A DNA stretch of 64,000 nt from Astragalus membranaceus (GCA_039519185.1 CM076851.1:47846751-47910750), one strand, 5' to 3'; shown: positions 12,657-23,680, counted from the stretch's first letter. Numbers and translations are program-made. Notes: generated by a model not told the origin, from the sequence alone.

Positions 12657-12708
12657 TTATTCAATAAACCTAAAACTACATATTTTCTTTTTATAAATGG
12701 GACCAGAA
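12491..12708. mobile_element. Foldback MITE with (TA)n loop in peroxidase intron 3
   Basis: The arms are mirror images: 'gtcccacttacaagaag' and 'tgtagttttaagttcattga' on the left correspond to the reverse complement of the right arm ('gtcccatttataaaaag', 'tgtagttttaggtttattga'). The loop is a (TA)n run (12560-12653). It fills most of the intron between exons 3 and 4. Confidence 0.65.
12560..12653. repeat. (TA)n microsatellite
   Basis: About 47 uninterrupted TA units forming the loop of the foldback element. Confidence 0.97.
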
Positions 12709-13317
12709 TAGTATATTAGTGAAGTTGGTCTTCGTTACCTGATAATGCAATCATATCTGTTTTAGAGAGGCCATTGAGGCTAAACATTGAATTCAGCTGA
12801 TCTAAATTGAATTCGGGATGAGGAAGACGGCGTTGAACACTTGCAATAGTTGATATTCTTCCGTCGCGCCTTCCCAATTCAACTTCATAAAATGGTCCTC
12901 CAGCCTACAATTTATTCAATTATATGATTATTAATAACATTTTGTGTTGAATATATATCAGAACTTATACATCGAAAGCATTGTGAAATATCACTGTTTT
13001 TAGTTGTTTATCTATAGGATTGAGAGCATACGTAATTGTTTCCCTTTTATTTGACACATTCATATAATTTTCCTTGGATCAAATAACATAATGTTTTGGA
13101 TAAGAGGTACAAATTATTTTATCAGTAACTTCAGTTAGAAAATAAAGATAATGTAAAAGTGAAAGCATATATACATACCAAATTGACAACATCTCTAGTA
13201 GCAAGAGCAAGTATATCAGCACAAGAAACTTTGTTTCTGCACTGAGGATCACCATCAACAGCTGCCTTAGCTTTAATCACTGTGTCAAAACCATCAATAA
13301 ACCTAATATATTAAAGT

Positions 13318-13602
13318 GTTAAATACGTTTTTGGTCCCTATAAAATTTGCAAATTTTGTTTTTAGTTTCTAATAAAAATTTCACTCCTTTTTAGTCATCT
13401 CTTTTATTCAATCATGACTTTTTATAACACTTGTTATTGGGCTTTTTATAGGGTTTTTAAGCACTATTAAATTAAAAGTTATGAGGGGCTAAAAGCATTG
13501 ACAAAAGAAAATATGGAAACTAAAAGTGAGCGAAATTTTTTATAAGGACCAAAAACAAAATTCGCAAATTTTATAGAAACCAACAACATATTTAACCCTA
13601 AA
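13318..13602. mobile_element. MITE ('ggtccctataaaatttg' family) at the broken peroxidase exon 2
   Basis: The left end 'tttttggtccctataaaatt' is mirrored by 'aaattttttataaggaccaa' and 'catatttaaccct' on the right. The centre includes 'aagcactatta', shared with the related copy at 2472-2733. Its left edge lies about 15 bp from where peroxidase homology in exon 2 stops, so insertion and deletion may be linked. A clean target duplication is not visible. Confidence 0.7.
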
Positions 13603-13771
13603 ATTAAAATCATTGGATAATTAAAGATACTTTGTACTTAAGTAAACTTGCACACATTGTATAAGTTCTACTTTGAGTTTAATATAAGAAAGGAGTTTTG
13701 AATAATCTCATATTTTGAAACTTGGACCAACCTAAAAAAATTCAATAAGTTGGTGAACGCAAAAAAGTCTT

Positions 13772-13885
13772 TAGTGTAACAGCTAGAGTTGCTGCTAGTG
13801 AGCCTAAAGGGAAGGTCACATGTTCAAGTTATGGAACCAACCTTTCATTCCAAATCCCAAGTAAGGCTATTCACAATATGAATTT
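13772..13885 (+). mobile_element. tRNA-derived SINE remnant (Au-like)
   Basis: Reads 'agtgtaacagctagagttgc', then 'aaggtcacatgttcaagtta' (box-B-like) and 'aagtaaggctattcacaat', in the order of the plant Au SINE as I recall it. It is degraded, with no poly-A or target repeat. It lies in peroxidase intron 1. Confidence 0.45.
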
Positions 13886-14442
13886 TGTTCGTCTAAAGTG
13901 AGCAAATCACTTTAAAAAATAAAGTAAACAATCAACCGTTGTATCAATAGTTAACAATACATGCACATGCATAACAAATCATGAATATGTTGAAATATCA
14001 ACCGTGGATATTTCAATATATTCAAATATCTTACATACACTCTTATTTTACCATCTAAAGTTAGAGTTCGCTTTAGAGGAGCCAAATCCTGACCGTATGC
14101 GTCCACAAATGATCCTACCTTTCTGTGGACCCCCACCATGGTTTGGAGTTTTACATCACTAGGTAAATGTAAAAATGTGAGAACTAACTTATAATTGGTG
14201 TAATGTGATAATGATTGTGGAAATTACATCATTGAAAACATAACTTACCCTCACAAAGCAATCATGGAAGAAGAGTCTAAGAGTAGCAGGAGCAGTCACA
14301 AAAGTCTGCTGGAACTTCTGCACCACAGCTGAGCGAACCAAAAGTTCCACATTGGGACATGTATTGCTGTAGAAGCCACGAGTAAGTTGTGCTGAGCTTG
14401 TTTGTGCACAAACTATTAGAACCACACTACAACAGATTTAGC

Positions 14443-14812
14443 AATGGGTAGCGTTTTTTTTTAGCCATAGGTAGCGCTTTTGAGCGCTACTAATCTTAGC
14501 GCTACGGATTCCACTCCCACAATGCGTATCGCTTCAAAAGCGCTACCCATTGATAGGAATGGGTAGCGCTTTCAAGAGAAAGCGCTACTCATTCACTTAG
14601 CGCCTCTTAGCAATGGGTAGCGCTTTTAGTAGAAAGCGCTACTCATTGCCTGAGCGCCTCTTAGCAATGGGTAGCGCTTTTGTGAGAAAGCGCTACTCAT
14701 TTCCTGAGCGCCTATTAGAAATGGGTAGCGCTTTTAGGAGAAAGCGCTACTCATTGCCTTAACACCTCTTTAAAATGGGTAACGCTTTTAAGGGAAAACG
14801 CTACCATTTACT
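14443..14812. repeat. Left subterminal repeats of CACTA-1
   Basis: At least eight copies, in both orientations, of a short word with core AGCGCTAC (for example 'aatgggtagcgcttt' and 'aaagcgctactcattgc') at 40-70 bp spacing. In En/Spm elements such arrays bind the element's own regulatory protein; here that role is inferred. Confidence 0.85.
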
Positions 14813-14889
14813 ATTCATCTAAACGAGTATATCCAATTTTAAGGGAAATCCAATATATATACATATCAACATATATAAACAAATTAGCT

Positions 14890-14891
<2 letters not shown>

Positions 14892-14939
<48 letters not shown>

Positions 14940-15440
14940 CCAAATCATGCACCAAAAGATGTATCCAAATCAGAGTATTCCTTGAACTGACAACATATTC
15001 ACCAACGTTCGTTCGTTTCACAACAAATTAGCAAACAACATATATATGTATATATATATATATAGGCTAAATATATATTTTGGCCCTTTATCTTTGGGGT
15101 TGTGGTCACTTTGGCCCTTTATCTTTTTTTTTTCTCATTTTAGACCCTCATGTTTTTTGTGTGTGTCATTTTGGCCCCTGCTGTTATCATTTTGGTCCCT
15201 TATGTTTTTAATTGATTTCATTTTAGTCCCTTATGTTTTTAATTGATTTCATTTTGGGCCCTTATGTTTTTAATTGATTTCATTTTCGTCCTTAAAAATT
15301 TGCCTAAAAAAACATAAACATAACGGCAGGGGCCAAAATGACACAAACAAAAAACATGAGGGTCTAAAATGAGAAAAAAAAAAGATAAAGGGCCAAAGTG
15401 ACCACAACCCCAAAGATAAAGGGCCAAAATATATATTTAG

Positions 15441-15523
<83 letters not shown>

Positions 15524-15540
15524 CCAAATCATGCACCAAA
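14892..15540. repeat. (TA)n runs and duplicated flank in CACTA-1
   Basis: TA runs lie at about 14892-14936, 15040-15062 and 15445-15520. The words 'tccaaatcatgcaccaaa' and 'gatgtatcca' follow both the first and third runs, so this segment was duplicated before or with the foldback insertion at 15063-15444. Confidence 0.75.
15063..15444. mobile_element. Long-armed foldback element nested in CACTA-1
   Basis: The first ~100 bases (from 'taggctaaatatatatttt') recur as a near-perfect reverse complement at the end ('aaaatatatatttagccta'). Only the arm-to-loop junction differs. The loop holds three direct copies of a ~34 bp unit with 'cccttatgtttttaattga'. It is inserted inside a (TA)n run, so the target duplication is presumably TA. 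No coding capacity. Confidence 0.85.
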
Positions 15541-15719
15541 GATGTATCCAATACTACTGATGCTCTCCCTTTTAGATTACCAATTTCAAATCCATTTCCC
15601 TGGACATGTACACAACATCCAATATATATACATATCAACATATATAAACAAATTAATCAAATGAACAACTTTCATTACATTATATATATCTAAAAATATT
15701 ACATCAAATTCAAAGTTGG

Positions 15720-18700
15720 TTAGTTAATAAAACCGGTAACATAGCGGCACCACTCTCCCTTGAGCTCAGTAAGTTGCTCATCAGAGTATTCCTTGAACCG
15801 ACAATCAGGAAAATACTGAAAAAATAAAATTAGAATTAAAATGGCTAAATTGGAGAAACTATTATAATATCAATATCAAAAAGAAATCTAACTAGATACC
15901 TCATTTGGAATTTCCATTTGATTGTGAATGATGATTTCCTTCATATACTTCATAACATAGTACCCCACAATCATTGGTATTTGGTTGTTTGGGACACTAT
16001 AAAACAAAAGATTAGTTAATTTAAATTATATTAAATATATTTTTTTGACCAAAAAATTTAATTAAATATATAATGAATATTGATTACAAACTTACAATTA
16101 TTGGCATCCATTTTGTTTCAGATGTTGACTTCCTGTACATGGTCCTAATTTCACTCAGTGCCCAAAATGTTGCCAAACAACTGAACACAACGTCATATAT
16201 ATAACTATATTAATCGTAATATATACATATATAATTTAATTATGAAATATGAGAAAGATCCAAATACACACCTATTTATTATCCCGGTCAACTTAGGGTA
16301 GTTGTTGTAATGACCCTGTAATGAATCTAAGAAGTACACCACACCTCTCTTAGGATCAATTGCCAACAATATCCAATGTTGCCTACAAATTAAAATTTTG
16401 AATAAATAAATGACAAGTATTTCAAAAATGCAATTTATATATGATTGATGGATTAAATTTCTCACCCCCTTAAGTTAATCGGTGCCAAAAACATGGTATC
16501 AAAGCTTGTATTTTGAGCAAGCCTCAAGCGTTGACTGATATAACTTGTAATTTCACGCTTGTTTGTTTCCATAATTTTGGTTGCACCTTTTTGATTGAGG
16601 GGAACATTGCGCACATAAGTACGCTCTGGGCATAAGAACACAAATCTTTGTGTCCGTTGGAAAGGGACCAATATGTCACGGTACAAGTACCTATAATTAA
16701 TATACATGAATAATAGTAATCAGAACATGTCAGCTGCTGCACTGTTACAGAAAGCTGCTCAAATGGGAACTACAAGGACTACCAATGATGTCTTCAATCA
16801 CAACAACATGATTAATAGTAATACTAGTATATAAAAATTAAATTAACGAAATAATAGAAAAAAATCAATAATGTCAAATAATAAAAAGACATAGTACCTG
16901 ATATATGCTCTAATAACAGTAACGGTTACCCACTCGCTCTGATATACACATTGGAGATCCTCACGATTGATCGTCAGATCTTGCTCGAGTCCCAAAACTT
17001 CCTCATCCAATGGTATGAAAAAATTGCTTATATCAGTCATCTTATTTAACGCGTGCATTTTTATATAAGTGATGAATTCTTTGGAATCATTGGAAGAACT
17101 AATAGCTTTTTCCTTTCCATTAATAGAAGGGGAGGGTCGAGACACTTTTGTCTTGCCAGTAGAAAGGGAAGGTCGTGATTTTGCCTTGCTAAGACTTTTG
17201 TCTTTAGATTTTACCTATATATATAAAAAATAATTAGTAATGGTGGGAAGTGAACATGATACAGAATCTACTTTGCATGTAATTTGAGATTATTGATGAA
17301 GTTGTTAAAGATGGAATAGAAATGTCTTCAAGAATGAAAAAATTGATAGATTGCTTTGATTTAGTAATGGTGGGAAGTGAACATGAAACAGAATCTACTT
17401 TGCTTCAAGGGTATGAAGAATGGAGTGAATGTCCAGAACTAGGTGTAGTTGGTGATATGCTTGTTTCACAGGATTTCATGACAAAGGCATCAGTTTTGGT
17501 TGTTCAACAACAAAGAATACAAAGAAATCTTCCTAAACATAATAAAGTGTGTCCTTTAATGAAAAGGACCATATGGTACATTTTCTTCCATTTGATACAC
17601 AAATATGGATAGATGGAAAAACTAATAAAATGTAAATAAATGTTATCTTTAAATAGTTTGTATAGTTTCCCTTAATTTGAGCATTCATTACATGCACCTA
17701 ATGGGTAGAGGCATGTAATTTTGTAACATATATGAGCACGATGATATAAATAATCAGCCAACGAGTGGTCAACAAATATATTGTCACTTACAGAGACAAG
17801 GTGTGATGGTCATGCCACAAAGGTACCAACTGCATCATCCACAATCCTTAAATCTGTACTGTCAACCGGAACAGGCAATGGTGCAGACCCCACAATTGCA
17901 CAGTCAATTCTGACTCTCAGATGATTTTCAGGTATGGGTAAATTGTGCATTAAGGCACCCAATTGGTTACATAAGAAGCCAATTGCAACCATTTGATGTG
18001 GATTTGAGATATATAGTTCACACTCATTTTTGTCCTAAATCAATTATAAACAAAAATGAATATGGTATTTGATGTAATATATATGTACAAGAAAGAGAGC
18101 GTGTAATAATTAATACCTTGGTTGACGCAATGGTGCAACTATCTCGTACACTATTTTGGGCAGGGGATGGTTCCTTAGGCGTTACCCCAAATCTCTCTTT
18201 TAAATCCCGAACTTCTGCCATTAGCTCAAAATACATTGCTCGCAACTCTTTATTTTCTTTACAACAGTTATCTTCTTTTCCACGCTTCTTTGGTCCAAAC
18301 ATGGCGGTGGGAGGAATGCCAAATCCACAACCCCGTGTCCGACCTGAATATTCTTCCCTTCCCAAGGCACGAGCAAGGATATCTTGTTCACCAGAGCAAT
18401 CAGTTACATCTCCCTGGGATATGGCTTCCTGATTCACGAGCATAAGTATAAAATAATTATTAGACATTATAACGATTATAAAAATTAAAAAACAAGATTT
18501 GAATTTTGGAAATACTTACAATTCTTTCCGACACCTCCTTAGTTTTAGGATCCACAATCTCACCATCTTTGTTTTGTCGGGCCTCTACCCACAACACATG
18601 TCGCCCAATGGATTCTTGAGTAGGATCTTTCCCTTCCTCCACCAACTATTTAAATTTACCAATTGTTTTAGAAATTATAAATCAAAAGATTCATTAAATC

Positions 18701-19506
18701 AAAAGAAATTAAACTTATTGTGCCTTACCAATCTTTCTTCAAAAACTTGATATCCACTAGAACCTCCTCTATAAGGGTACTCAGAATTTGAAGCTCTATC
18801 TCGATTCTCATTGCTTACTTTCTATTTAGGAAGATAAGTATACATTAATGCATAATATATAATTTTCATATATATGTAACTTAAAAGATAATTGTACTAA
18901 CCAAAAATTTCGGATCATCGGTGCGTCTTTTTACAAATAAATGCAAATCCTCCAATGATATAAATCCAGCATACACTGATGGAGGCTCATGTCTGATGTT
19001 CCCATCATCATCTCTCAGCCATTTACTTGATAGATAAGTTCTGAACTTCCGATGTAACCTTCCAGCTTCCATTAGTAAGTAGTCTTTTCGAGACTCATCC
19101 ACATCAAAACAATTCTGCTTACACATATTCAATGAAACTGGTATAAATATGGTTACAAAATTATTAAATAAGATAACTCAAGAGATCTAAAATTATATAC
19201 CTGTATTATTAACCAGAGATCCTCTTTGAGTTTAGCCAAAACGGTATTACCTTTCTCATTCCAACTATTGATTGTAATTGGTACCACTTGCTTCACCTTA
19301 CTACCAATGAATGTAGTCAAATTTGTGCCGTTTTTCCCAATAGGCTGACCCTTAACATTCCAAAGAACCTTCATTTTAGGATGTCCTTTACTTATCCGAT
19401 TGATGAGATTCTTTTTGACGGTCATTCCACGGGGAGTGTACTTCTTTTTGTTTCCAGCATCACTTTCATGACAACTGTCATGCGCACTATCATGACTAGA
19501 CGTCAT
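15720..19506 (-). pseudogene. CACTA second-gene protein: Ptta/En/Spm, DUF8039-like and Ulp1-like domains
   Basis: Twelve exons: 19506-19201, 19114-18902, 18821-18729, 18645-18520, 18428-18117, 18034-17792, 17214-16898, 16690-16466, 16382-16272, 16180-16096, 15996-15900, 15815-15720. All phases agree and would give about 740 residues but for two lesions. The N-terminal part is the plant En/Spm-type domain (YTPRGMTV start, ...LRDDDGNIRHEPPSVY). Exons 5-6 have a coiled segment, then a DUF8039-like block (RIDCAIVGSAPLPVP). Exons 8-12 form a Ulp1-type cysteine peptidase domain: HWILLAIDP with the catalytic His, YFLDSL with the Asp region, and QPNTNDCG with the catalytic Cys, ending KGEWCRYVTGFIN. 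Lesion 1 is TGA at 17810-17812 for the tryptophan of the FxAWP motif. Lesion 2 is one extra G (four Cs at 15963-15966), directly after the catalytic NDCG. The family assignment is from memory of motifs. Confidence 0.8.
17234..17612 (+). pseudogene. Unidentified captured gene fragment in an intron of the CACTA-1 gene
   Basis: A clean plus-strand reading frame (17322-17612, opened upstream to about 17283) encodes a segment with FDLVMVGSEHETEST and GDMLVSQDFMTKASVL. I do not recognise it. It runs opposite to the host gene of the intron. A 43 bp segment starting 'ttagtaatggtgggaagtga' occurs twice (17234-17276 and 17361-17403) with one mismatch, so the fragment was partly duplicated. CACTA elements are known to pick up host sequence, and that is the simplest explanation, but a second-element origin is possible. 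Confidence 0.45.
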
Positions 19507-19509
19507 CTG

Positions 19510-20413
19510 ACCTGCAATAAAATAATTTAAAAGACACCTAAGAAACCAAGGACTATTCAGGTTCAGATTGCTTGAACTTTGAAACCTATATATATGCTAG
19601 CTCCAAGATGAAACATTAGGGAGGGTCTCTGTCAGTTTGAAGCAAAGGGGTACGAGGTTGTTTATTAAGGTTGTTCTTTTGTGTTGAGCGGAATTATTAG
19701 TAACTAGAATGATTTGTAATGGAGTGGTTCTGTTTCTTTGGTCTATTAATTAATAATGTTTTCTTATTTACTTAATTGGTTTGTTATTTAACTTGAACTT
19801 AAATTCCCATTTCCTCTACTAAGATACCTGCATCTCCCAAAGATAGCATGAAACTGCACAATCAAAAGCAAGGGTCTAAATATTTCAATTGAAATGGTTC
19901 TGAAATAAACACAACACTTTAGAATGAGATAAGTTACAAGACTAGTCACTAGTTTGATTTAGAGTCCTGTGTCTGTCTTTAGAGACCTTTCCTTATAATT
20001 TCCTTACAGTATAGCTGATAATCATTTTGCAGAAGCTGTTTAAACAGATAATGTTCCTTTACCAAAACCATTTAACAGTTAGCTATAAAAAACACACTGA
20101 ATAAAATAAGAAAGCACCAAAACAACTTTTTTGTTGCAATGATTTGTCAGTATCAGTTACATTGACAGCCACAGTAACATTGGCAAGCAAGTTCATCTAC
20201 ACTTAAAGTCAAAAAAAATACAAGGCATGTTTTCTTCAATAAATTAAAATATCATTATCTTCCAGCAAAAATACAAAATATCATTACTGAAATGCAAATT
20301 TATAATCTTCACAGAGAGTAACAGAGACAAAGATGGTAAGAACAAAGGAGAACCGATCACCAACAGGAAAGAACAATGGAGAACCCAAAACGAAAAGGAA
20401 ACTTACTTGAACA
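19510..20413 (-). other. Leader of the CACTA-1 gene
   Basis: An acceptor 'attgcag/gtcagatgacg' lies just upstream of the start codon of the En/Spm gene. The matching donor is probably 'ttcaa/gtaagt' near 20405, giving a leader intron of about 0.9 kb. No coding sequence is seen in it. Inferred from splice motifs only. Confidence 0.4.
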
Positions 20414-21190
20414 GAAATTTCTTGAATGTGTTGAAGATGTTTTTTTGTTTGAGCTGGTTTATGTTTGAAGTGGTGCTCTTTGATCTGGTTTGAAGAGATT
20501 AATTGAATGAAAAAAATGTGACGTAAAAAATGTGACCAAATTCAACGGCAACAACAATAATCAGTGAAAACTCAAAAGCCACTATAATTTACAAATAGTC
20601 ATTGTCCCTCAAGGGTAAAGGACTTTAATTAAAACTGCAATAAGCATTTCCAACAGTAAGTAGCATAGGCATTATTAATTAAAAAACCAAAAGAAGCATT
20701 TCATAAAGTTCAAGTTTCATGTTTCAAAGTTCAAACCTCTCAAAACCCCTTCCTAAAAAGCTTTGTACACCTAAAGCTTTAAATCAGCTCTAACAGAAGC
20801 AGAAGAAAAAAAAAATGAAAGCTTTAATAGAAGAAGGGAGAAATGGATACACATTAGGGAAGCTTTAAATCAGCTCTAACAAACCCAAAATAAAAGCTTT
20901 AAATGTACAAAAAGAATGAAAGCTTTTAAACACCTAAAGCTTTAAATCAGCACTCACAGAAAGCTTTAATGGAAGGGAGAAATGGATACACTGTAAGGGA
21001 AAATGCTAACCATTGTAGCTGGTAAGCTTATCAAACTGAAAACGAAACTTCCTTTAGCATGTGGCGATTATTTACGAAACAGTGGTAAGATAGAAGAAAG
21101 AAGAACAAAGGAGAACCGATCACGAACAAAAAGGAACCATTCAGAACCCAAAACGAAAAGGAAACTTACTTGAACAGAAATTTCTTGACC
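20336..21190. repeat. Direct repeat pair in the CACTA-1 leader
   Basis: About 80 bases at 20336-20413 recur with small changes at 21101-21190. Both contain 'gaacaaaggagaaccgatca' and end 'ttgaacagaaatttcttga', including the leader-exon donor. The 5' exon is thus duplicated about 770 bp apart. Between them 'agctttaaatcagctct' words are also repeated. Confidence 0.75.
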
Positions 21191-21505
21191 ACCACAGGGA
21201 ATAGCTACAGGCGTCCACAGCGGCGTCCACGGCGGCGTCCACAGCATCCACGGCGGCGTCACAGTGGAGGAAGCAGAGAGAGAGAACGTGAGGTTGCTAG
21301 GAGCGAGAGAGAACGTGAACGTGCAGGTTGCTGGGTTTTCAGGTGAACGTGAGGGCGAGAGAGAACGTGAATGGCGAGAGAGAACGTGAACGGCGAGAGA
21401 GAACGTTGGTGAACGTTAGGGTTTTCAGGTGTGAGTGTTTTCAGAGTGAGTGGAAGAGAACGAACGAAAACAAAGGAATATTGAAAATTTTTAATAAAAA
21501 AGACA

Positions 21506-21860
21506 ATGGGTAGCGTTTTGCTAAAGCGCTACGGATCCTCTAGCGCTCTCTTCAATGGGTAGCGTTTTTAGAAAGCGCTACGGATTAACCTGAGCGCTCT
21601 CTGCAATGAGTAGCGTTTTAGATAAAAAGCGTTACCTATTTCTCTAGCGAGTTTTGGCTATAGGTAGCGTTTTCAAAAAGCGCTACGGATCCTCTAGCGC
21701 TCTCTACAATGGGTAGCGCTTTACCCAAAAAGCGTTACCTATTCCTCTAGCGTGTTTTGGCTATAGGTAGCGTTTTCAAAAAGCGCTACAGATTAGCTAG
21801 CGTTCTTAGGCATGGGTAGCGTTTTCGTTAAAGCGCTACTAAAGGTTGCGCTCTTTTTCA
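21506..21860. repeat. Right subterminal repeats of CACTA-1
   Basis: Copies of the same GTAGCG/AGCGCTAC motif as at the left end, in both orientations, for example 'aatgggtagcgttttt' and 'aaaaagcgctacgga'. Confidence 0.85.
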
Positions 21861-21929
21861 TTAAATCTGGCGTAGTGCCAACAACAAGTGTGATAATAAA
21901 ACCACAATATTGAAGCCATGAGCTCCCAT

Positions 21930-22308
21930 TATTACCAGTTTTTGCATTGATGTTATTGCTACCTAAGAAGTGTTTCCAATGCTACAAATTGTAAGCTACA
22001 TATATATATATATATATATATAATAAATATAAGTGTGTGTATATATATTTAGTTCACGTGTTGGTAATGATAAAAAATGGGATGGTGTTGAATAATGATT
22101 GATGAGAATAATAAGCAGAAAGGTCAGTTTCATAGAAAGAGGCGGGATTGAAGCTTAAATGGCCTTATAACAACAAATTGTTAGAGGAGATATATATTAA
22201 CTGAGGTAGTTGGATGACAAACAACAAATTCTGACTACTAGATTTTTTACCATAACAAATTTGATATGGCTAGAAAAATGTTTATAAGTAAGAGACATTC
22301 CTCACTAT
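21930..22308 (-). promoter_or_regulatory. Upstream region of the peroxidase
   Basis: About 380 bases between the peroxidase ATG and the solo LTR, with a short TA run near 22000-22022. The promoter of the peroxidase should lie here, but I cannot fix a TATA box with confidence. Confidence 0.3.
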
Positions 22309-22313
22309 CAAAT

Positions 22314-23333
22314 TGTTGGAAAGCCAATTCAAATATTTCTTAGAAAATGCAAATGTGTAGAAAAACAAGAGGTACATTTCACAATGTGGGTGGATCTATC
22401 TAGAATCTTGAGAAGGTGCGGCAGAAAATGTCCACTAAGTCTTATGCATGCATAGAAGTCATGTTCTCTCCTATAAATAGAGAGACTTGTGAAGAGGTGA
22501 AAACATTCTCATTCCCATCCCCACCATGGGTGATCATATGGAGAGTGAAACATCCTCATTTAGAGAGGTGGGTATTCCTCCTTGGGTGATTATGTATACC
22601 AACCATCTCCTAGGTAGAGGAGAGTGTTGGTGACAATTTGTTGTGAGATAGATGTGAGTGTTGGTTGGAGCGAAAGAGAAAAGAGAGAAAGAATACTAAT
22701 TTTAAAAGGACAAAAAACCCTTATGTGTTTGATTTAATTTTTTAATTTAATTAACTTAGTATTTATTTTAATTTTTTTTTTACAAGTAGTACTTATTTTA
22801 ATTATTTAATTAAGTTAGATAAATATTTATTTTAATTAGCTAAATAATTAATTTAGTCATTTAACTTAATTAGTTACATATTTAGCTGATGACACAAAAT
22901 GGTAAAAGTAAAATTTAAGAGCCTTTTCTCTCCACTTGTGGAGAGATTACAAAAACCACTAAATTAATCATCCCTCACTCCCTCTTTCCTATTTCTCTCC
23001 TTAACCAAACATTCCAAAATCACTATTTCTTCCCTTACTCTCTCTTCCCTCACTCTCTCTTCCCTCTTTCACCTCAAACAAACACACCCTTAAAGTGACA
23101 GAGTTTTGTAAGGTGATACGCATATTGGGGTGGGTTACAAATTGTTGAAAACATATTTGAGAAGATGAATGAATTGTGTTGATGTGTTCTTGTGGACGTG
23201 GGCAATAGGTGTTGAACCACATAAGTTATTTGTGTTCTTCTTTCCATTATTCTTGTTGTGTGTTTATCCATATTATCTCAAAGATCATTGGGCGTGTGAG
23301 TTTATCCGTTGACGTGTGCGGTTTTCCCCAACA
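22314..23333. mobile_element. Solo LTR (1.02 kb)
   Basis: Starts TGTTGG and ends CCAACA, a perfect 6 bp terminal inversion. It is flanked by the 5 bp duplication CAAAT (22309-22313 and 23334-23338). A TATA-like 'cctataaatagagag' lies near 22470. No internal retrotransposon sequence or second LTR is present, so this is most simply the product of LTR-LTR recombination. The lineage is not identifiable. Confidence 0.75.
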
Positions 23334-23338
23334 CAAAT

Positions 23339-23680
23339 TCTATCCAAAATTTGTCAGGGTCACTCGCAACCGGGTTACTTAGGACCCATCACCTTAGGAA
23401 GCCAATTTTGTAGGGTTGAGATAACTTCGATCTAAATTGTAATATAAATAATCGAAATTCTAAACAAATATGTGTGATTTGAAGGGATAACATGTGTGTC
23501 ATGCGTGTTTGAAAGATATATCAGAATGTCAAGCTTCCATATAGAAATGTCAACTCAATTTCTTGTTATCCTATCCTATCGTATCGTAAAATATAAATCC
23601 CGCCAAGCTCCCCCCTCTCCCTTTTTTTTCTTTTATCCTTTTCCTTCTTTTTTTTTTTATATTTTTTAGGTGATTTTGAG
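23339..23680. other. Spacer
   Basis: Mostly A/T-rich, with a T-rich run near 23620-23660. No gene or repeat is recognised. Confidence 0.4.

Larger units (their letters stand above)
14425..21877 (-). mobile_element. CACTA transposon 1 (7.45 kb)
   Basis: The left end is CACTACAACAGATTTA; the right end is TAAATCTGGCGTAGTG, its complement with two mismatches. The flanking 3 bp duplication CCA lies at 14422-14424 and 21878-21880. Both ends carry subterminal arrays of 'gtagcgctttt' motifs. Inside is one 12-exon minus-strand gene (15720-19506) of the En/Spm second-gene type, with a Ulp1-like C-terminus. No DDE transposase (TNPD type) is visible, so it is probably non-autonomous. Confidence 0.93.
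11960..21929 (-). pseudogene. Class III peroxidase, interrupted by CACTA-1
   Basis: Secreted haem peroxidases of this class oxidise phenolics in the wall or vacuole. Exon 1 is split: 21929-21878 holds the ATG and most of a hydrophobic signal peptide; 14424-14249 continues with VCAQTSSAQ, the FYSNTCPNVE start and the distal-haem block RLFFHDCFVR. Counting one copy of the 3 bp target site, the two parts make exactly 75 codons ending in phase 0. Exon 2 survives only as about 13303-13179 (DGFDTVIKAK...VSCADILAL). Exon 3 is 12904-12739 (GGPFYEVELGRRDG). Exon 4 is 12366-11960, with the proximal-haem block GAHTVGFSHC and the end FDCSRVN. The GCDASV block and distal calcium residues that should open exon 2 are absent, and no acceptor rejoins in phase. 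It is therefore non-functional as read, apart from the insertion. The splice phases of exons 2-4 agree. Confidence 0.88.

Noticed and set aside
15270..15664. Frames rich in YIYIYI
   Set aside because: They are translations of the (TA)n microsatellite and the foldback element.
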